Program-made: the position numbers and the translations under genes
The notes under the pieces: model-generated
Seen by the model: the letters and a program-made list of their open reading frames with translations, nothing else
Told to the model about the DNA's origin: nothing
Databases searched by the model: none
Shown: positions 58,552 through 64,000 of the stretch, piece after piece
How the letters are laid out: each line of letters begins with the position of its first letter
Position numbering within the stretch: the first letter of the stretch is position 1
Assembly (NCBI GenBank): GCA_036245805.1
Contig: BTRK01000003.1
Location: 21,169,292 to 21,233,291 of the forward strand
Origin: Pristionchus mayeri
Lineage: Eukaryota > Nematoda > Chromadorea > Rhabditida > Neodiplogasteridae
DNA length: 64,000 bases
Direction: 5' to 3'

Positions 58552-61096
58552 ATGATCTTCCTTCTTCTGGTCTCTCTTCTCTCCCTCTCGGGGGCAATCG
58601 ACCCCTCCATCTGCGACCCCATCGAGAAGGAATTCAAGAGAATCGTCGACGAACACAAAGATGTGAGAATCAACTAAGCAAATTGTTACCCGATGTTGCG
58701 CAAGAATTCGAAAATCTCTATGAAGAATTTGCCTTCTTTGAAGTATTGCCTTTTGCCAATATTCTCTTCCAAACATTATTTTAATTTAAAAAATGCTCTT
58801 ACAACTCCTCTAGAGTTATACCGAAACTGCTTCCTTATCCCCTTCCTCTTCCTCTTCCTTCTCCTCCTCCTCATTCCCATCCTTCAGTCCGGATTCTCTT
58901 CCTCTCCCTGTCGTTGCTTCGACAATGAATCTGACGAGGGTCTCTGGATTGGCTGCACGGGGAGGACGATGCCCCTCGTCTTCGACTCCCTCAAGGCAGT
59001 CGAGAAACCCGTCCCCGTGACCAAACTCCATCTATGGGACTCATCCGCCAACATCATCCCTCAGGAATTCTTCCAGTCGGTCAGTCACTACATCTGAAAT
59101 GAAAGTACATCTATCTTTAACACATAGTCCCCTCTCATTTCTCCTAGCAACGAAGATTCTCTTGAGAAGGAAGATTGATCTCATTCAGTTCCGTCCTTCG
59201 TCTCTCATCATCGAGCGTAGTGGGGTGTCTCTCATCCGTCAGGGAGCCTTCCTGGAGGTCGCCTTCCGTCTCCGATTCCTCTCTCTTCCCGTCAACCAAA
59301 TCAAGGAGATCGATCCCGTCCTCTTCTCCGAACTACAGAGACTCGAGAAACTCGACCTCAGTCGTGAGTGACGCTCGAATCGCGAACTGACTCTTACCGT
59401 ATTCTCTCCTCAGGCAACAAGCTCTCCTCGCTGACTCAGTATCAGCTGTCTACGATGAAGGACGTGACTGAGCTGAATCTGGGGGAGAACGCCATCTCGA
59501 GCATCGAAGACTCAGCCTTCGTATTCCTCCCCAAACTGAAGAAGCTGATACTCAGAGGGAACAAGATCGCATCCATCACCAAGTGAGTACAGTAATCTGC
59601 TCTTCCATTCGAGATATCCATTGAGTTCGAATGGCAACACATGGTGCCCATTTCAGTGCGACATTCAAGGGGCTGTCTAATCTGGAGGAATTGGATCTCT
59701 CCCGCAACGAGATCCGTTCCATCGACCTGGACGCCTTCTCCGACATGAAACAACTGAAGTGGCTGGATCTAGGCACGAATCGACTGTCGGCCCTCCAATT
59801 GAGAGGATTGACCTCCCTCCAGAGACTTCTCCTCAACAACAACTCCATCGACGCACTCAAGAAGATCTCCCTCAGGTATACGGTACCTCTCTCTTTCCAT
59901 CGTCAACTGGCTTTCTTCCAGGGATCTGCCTGCTCTGAACACGCTGTCGCTCGACCGCAACGCTTTGACGACGATCAGGGACAACGACTTCTTCGACCTG
60001 AGCACGTCGCCCGCCCTCGCCACCCTCGCCATCGCAGCCAACAACATCAGCTACGTGAGTGATCAATCGATATTTCACTCTTCGACTACCGTACCCTCAT
60101 TTACCGTATCCCTCTTGCAGATCTCCCCTGAGGCATTCGAACCACTCGGTTCTTCCCTCCGTGTGCTCTCCCTGCAGAACAACGAGTTGAAGGGACTCTC
60201 TCTCAACGGTCGTCCCTGGCTGGCCCCACTCAGGTAATCGATAGACCTATACCGTATCCGAGACTTACCGTACCACTCCTACAGGAAGCTGGAGCGTCTC
60301 TTGCTCTCTGGCAATTCGATCAATATGCTGAAGGACGGAGAGTTGCCGTACAGCCTCAAGCATCTCGCACTCGACCACAACAAGCTCCAGAAGGTATACG
60401 GCATCTCTAGTCCATCAATCAATAATGTGTCTCAGATCGAGGGCGGTGCCTTCGAGGCTCTTCGTCTGTCTCATCTCTATCTGAACAACAACCATCTGCA
60501 TCACCTGCCCAAGGGAACCTTCGACCCCCTCACCAATGATACCCTCCAAGTGATTGATATCAGCTGTGAGTACACTCCATCCTCAACCTGATCTTTGATC
60601 TCTCCTCTCCAGACAACGCCTGGCAGTGTCTGTGTGGGGAGGAGTGGCTGGGAGCTTGGCTCTCTGCCAACTCTGACAAGGACATCGCCATCCCCAGAAG
60701 GAACGGATGTCTCAGTGAGAAGGACTGCCAACAGCCCGATCTCAAGGATGAAGAGGTACCCAATCGATCGATACCGTATCCCTACCGTATCCTTCTTCCC
60801 TTCAGGAGCACTCTGCATGGATCACTGCCATCGCGGGTATTCTGGCAGCAGTCTCCGTCCTGATCCTCCTGATCATCGCGTGGTTGTTCATGGAGGAGAG
60901 CAAGCCTCCCCGTTCCCTCCCTCCCTCCAAGGAACACAAGGTACGGTAGACAGAGGGTACGGTACTCATCCATTCATTCCAGGCCAGAGGAGTGAACTCG
61001 GATCGATTACGGTTGATCAACGACAGGGAGAACGCATCGAACGATGTGGTCGAGAAGAGGAACGGATCCAGGAGAGTACGATTCGACGAGCAATGA
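58552..61096 (+). CDS. pan-1: Leucine-rich-repeat transmembrane protein, PAN-1 type
   Basis: Twelve phase-consistent exons (58552-58662, 58888-59079, 59189-59363, 59414-59582, 59657-59875, 59922-60054, 60121-60233, 60285-60393, 60436-60565, 60613-60755, 60806-60940, 60983-61096) encode 580 residues. A signal peptide (MIFLLLVSLLSLSGAID) leads into an LRR N-cap with CRCFD. About a dozen LRRs follow (LEELDLSRNEIRSIDLDAF, LKWLDLGTNRLSALQLRGL, LSHLYLNNNHLHHLPKGTF). The LRR C-cap is YNAWQCLCGEEWL. One membrane helix (AWITAIAGILAAVSVLILLI) and a basic tail end it. C. elegans PAN-1 is a larval-development and P-granule-associated LRR protein next to the imph-1 homologue. The assignment rests on architecture and neighbourhood. 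Confidence 0.85.
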
Positions 61097-61732
61097 TCTA
61101 CCTACAGTATTTCTGCCGAAGCACTCTACAGTACCCCTACAGTACTACCGAGTTCCGTCCCCTTACAGTACTCCACAGTACCACTCACTCCTCGATCTAC
61201 CTCTAGTCCCCTCGTCCTCTGTTTTGATTCCCCCCTGTGAAGACATTGACTGGTTGCCTCCTCCCCATTCTCGATTGATCGTCGTTTCTACTCCGTCTCA
61301 TCGGAACCGCGGGTATTCTCGGAGTGGCTCCGCCCCCTCCCTCCCCCACTATGTACATCCCCACTCTCTCATTGCAATACTGTTGACTCATGATATGATA
61401 TGAGATAAAGATTATGGATTTAGTCTATGAAATATTTCCCTCCGAAACAAGAAGAAGTCAGACCAAAACAAAAACTTCAAGTTTTAGAATCATTTAAAGA
61501 AGAGCTTAACTAGTTCAGATGACGTAGATGTGAGAAAAGAGAGTCGATGTGATCTACACAATTATAAATTAATCTCTTTCCATTCCCATTCTCTTTCCTC
61601 TTCTTATCCTCAATTACCAAATCCATTTACATCTTCCTCTTCCTCTCCCTCCCTCTCAGCCTCTCCCCCCCCTCTCAGCCTCTCCTCCATTCAGTCTCTC
61701 ATCTCTCTCCCGTGCCCTGCGGCCAATTCAAG
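61097..61732. other. Spacer pan-1 to phosphatase
   Basis: 636 bp. The first 90 bp (pan-1 3' UTR) hold a dense cluster of TACAGTA/TACCGTA-like heptamers. Otherwise pyrimidine-rich; no exon seen. Confidence 0.55.
61100..61185. repeat. TACNGTA heptamer cluster in pan-1 3' UTR
   Basis: Five close copies of ACAGTA/TACAGTA within 85 bp (TACCTACAGTATTTC, CTCTACAGTACCCC, TACAGTACTACC, TACAGTACTCCACAGTACC). Confidence 0.7.
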
Positions 61733-64000
61733 ATGAAGAAGAATTTATCGAATTTTATCAGCAAGGTCAAGGGACCCGCCGAAAAAGAAAAGAGGTAAGT
61801 CCTTTTTGATCGACCTACCGTACCCCTCTTCATCGTTGCAGGAAGAAGGCAGATAAGAAGAAGGGAACTGTAGCAGATGAAGCCGCCGAACAAGGCGCAG
61901 CAACAACCGTCGCAGGTATACTGTACCCTTTACAGTAACCGGATCGACGCTACCGTAGTCTGTAGACGCTAGCTGACTATAACACTCCTCTAATCAAGGA
62001 ATTCATGTTAGTGAGCACACTGGCCACAGGTTACGGTATCTGGGTAGCAAACGTCCGGATACTGTAGATTACACTACATGCTAATCGCCTTGCCCATATG
62101 CGGCCGCCGCGGGCCGCCGCGGACCGCGGATGCCCGCGGATCGATTTTGCGGGAAAATGAGCAAAGTTCATGCAATGAATTGTTCATTTTTGAATTCCTC
62201 ATGCGATTTCGCATCGGAATCACTATTTCATAATGGAACATTTTTTGAGGGAGGCCAATTCAAAGTGATCAGGGTTACCGTACTCCCGAACATATTCCCA
62301 CCGTTTTTGTGTCTAGAATTTTTCGGGTCAGTTTTCGAACGCGATCCAAGTTTGCAAACTCTTCAATACCCTAAAGAAAGTCATTAAAAACCCCAAAATG
62401 GAGGGATCATTTTCGGGAGTACTGTAGCCGTGGTCACTCCGAATCGAACCCCCTCATAAAGTTGCCTTTGATAAAATTAATATATTATAGTGATTCCGAT
62501 GCGAAATCGCATGAGGAATTCAAAAATGAACAATTTTGCATGAACTTTACTCATTTTCCCGCAAAATGGATCCGCGGGCATCCGCGGTCCGCGGCGGGCC
62601 GCCGCGGCCGCATATGGGCAAGGCGATTAGAATGTACTGTAGTGGATCGATCACGACAAGGCATTCTACCTAAATCATCGTTCTACTAGACAAAGGAGAC
62701 AAAGGAGGTTTACGCTACAAGCCATCCCAAAAGAACTCGAATAAGGAGAAGAAAGGTAAAGGGTGGAGGGATACGGTAACTACAGTAGTCCTTCATCAGG
62801 ATCGGTGGAGCAGAAAGGAAAGAAAAAGGCGGATGAGGCAGCAGATGCTGCAGCTGCAGCCCCTCCTGCTGCAGAAGGAGAGGGACGACCTCTGATCAGG
62901 AAGAAGGACAGCAGTATTCAGCCATCGAAGATGCAGAAGAAGGATGCAACGTGCATGATGCAGCCGTGAGGGATGAGGGACTTGATCTTTGATCTTTGAT
63001 CGATTGAAGGGAAACGGACCCGAAGGAGAAGGAGGAGAAGAAGGAAGAGAAAAAAGAGGAGAAGAAAGACCCACGGGACAAAGATGGGATCTATGATCCC
63101 GATAGAGGTGATCTTTGAACTATTGATTGATTGATCTTTGATCTTTTATAGACCAACGATCGGTTGTTGGAAGAGACCCCGAGAGTATGACGGACGAGCA
63201 GATGAAGAATCTGCGTGGATTCATCGCGGTGAGACCCACTCGGAAGCCCCGCCCCCTTCTCAACTAAGCCACGCCCCCTTCAGCAGTATGAGGCCGTCGG
63301 AGTCAAGGGCCTCCTCGAGGAGTTCGAATCGATCAAGACGTGAGATGGTTGCTGATCTACCGTACTCTACAGTACTCTTGAGGTACAACATCGTGCCCTT
63401 CACCATCACTGCTCACGAAACGAACCCCACGAAGAACAGATACAAGGGTAAGGAAATCGATGATTGAACTTTGATCTTTGATCTCTTATAGACATTTTCT
63501 GCATCGAAGCTACTCGGATCAAACTGAATGATGGGAAGCCAGGGGATTACATTCACGCCAATCTCGTCACTGGACAGCCATTTGTCAATGGCTTCGTTAC
63601 TACACAGGTAAGGAGAGATCAAAGATCAATGAGGAGAGTGAATTGACAGGGACCAATCGAGGGAACTGTCAATGACTTCTGGAGACTAGTCGTGCAGCAG
63701 AATGTGGGATGAAGGGGGAGGAATGATCTTTGATCTCTCTCAGGTACTACCCGGAGACTCTAAAGGAACCGGTGACGTATGGAGGTAAGGGCCAGTGAGA
63801 GGAGTCGTCCGTCAATCGATGCAATGCAGATATCGTGGTGACTCTGATAGAGAGACACGAGGATGCTCACTTCATCAATTCGAAGATGATCATCGAGGCA
63901 CCAGGCAAGCCGAAGAGATACCTCTACCATCACTACTGGAAGAACTGGTGAGTGTGTACTACGGTACCCTCTGGTATCGTACTCCTCTCTTCTACAGTAA
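61733..64000 (+). CDS. PTP-type tyrosine phosphatase, partial, with a break in the core
   Basis: Exons 61733-61794, 61842-61915, 62690-62755, 62800-62965, 63010-63107, 63152-63228, 63284-63339, 63383-63447 and 63492-63607 join in phase. They give a basic Lys-rich N-terminus, then the PTP domain: NRYKDIFCIEATRI, DYIHANLVTGQPF and TTQ. The next exon (from about 63650) gives GPIEGTVNDFWRLVVQQN; then YYPETLKEPVTYGD (63744-63784) and YHHYWKNW (63830-63947). Between QQN and YYPE, about 20 residues of the conserved core (the VIVML...GK..KC segment) are absent and the phases do not match. The gene runs past the window, so the HCSxGxGR active site is not visible. Architecture fits the nematode-expanded, often sperm-expressed PTP family. 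Confidence 0.8.
62081..62630. repeat. GC-capped palindromic element, 550 bp, in phosphatase intron 2
   Basis: Arms CTAATCGCCTTGCCCATATG, then a CCGCGG-rich block (62101-62140 and 62568-62610), then CAAAATGAGCAAAGTTCATG-like and GCGATTTCGCATCGGAATCA. The GC-rich arm ends contrast with the AT-rich interior. Flanked on both sides by ACTGTAG-type heptamers. Confidence 0.88.

Overview
This is eukaryotic DNA from a nematode, most likely a free-living rhabditine outside Caenorhabditis (a Pristionchus-like diplogastrid would fit). The evidence is: many short introns ending in TTGCAG, TTTCAG or CTACAG; acceptor-like sites directly before start codons (trans-splicing); SPE-8/Fer-type SH2 kinases; nematode-type myotubularin, ODR-4 and PAN-1 genes; and a gene order (prp-19, ulp-1, ornithine carrier, glycyl-tRNA synthetase) that, from memory, matches C. 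elegans cosmid T10F2 on chromosome III, with imph-1/pan-1 matching M88. Species assignment is inference.

Layout. 0-7 kb: sparse; a glycine-rich RGG gene and an SH2 tyrosine pseudokinase (both minus), then repeats. 7-9.4 kb: a secreted 145-residue protein (minus) divergent from a small single-pass membrane protein (plus). 9.4-23.7 kb: three minus-strand genes, CDK10, a myotubularin (mtm-3) and the splicing factor SMNDC1/SPF30. 24.4-25 kb: a small proline/serine-rich gene (plus). 25.5-39.1 kb: two complete tandem copies of cytosolic-type glycyl-tRNA synthetase (minus). The upstream copy (GARS-B) starts at a cytosolic start codon; the downstream copy (GARS-A) has lost that codon and gained three exons encoding a presequence-like leader. 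40.2-49.6 kb: ornithine carrier SLC25A15, SUMO protease ulp-1 and prp-19 (all minus). 50.2-64 kb: rnf-5 (plus), odr-4 (minus), imph-1 (plus), pan-1 (plus) and a partial PTP-type phosphatase (plus).

Most exons were assigned by hand from splice sites and reading phase. For thirteen multi-exon genes every junction is phase-consistent; the exceptions are the RGG gene and the phosphatase. mtm-3 is phase-consistent at the junctions checked but not fully coordinated.

The introns and spacers hold at least ten inverted-repeat (foldback) elements: two related TTAA-flanked piggyBac-type MITEs, TA-flanked Tc1/mariner-type MITEs, a nest of three elements inside one GARS intron, and long palindromes of 0.5-1 kb. 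A palindromic heptamer TACNGTA is scattered through non-coding DNA and often overlaps the 5' splice site (G|GTACGGTA). The genes mostly serve housekeeping: RNA splicing (prp-19, SMNDC1), translation (GARS), SUMO and ubiquitin control, phosphoinositide turnover and mRNA localisation.
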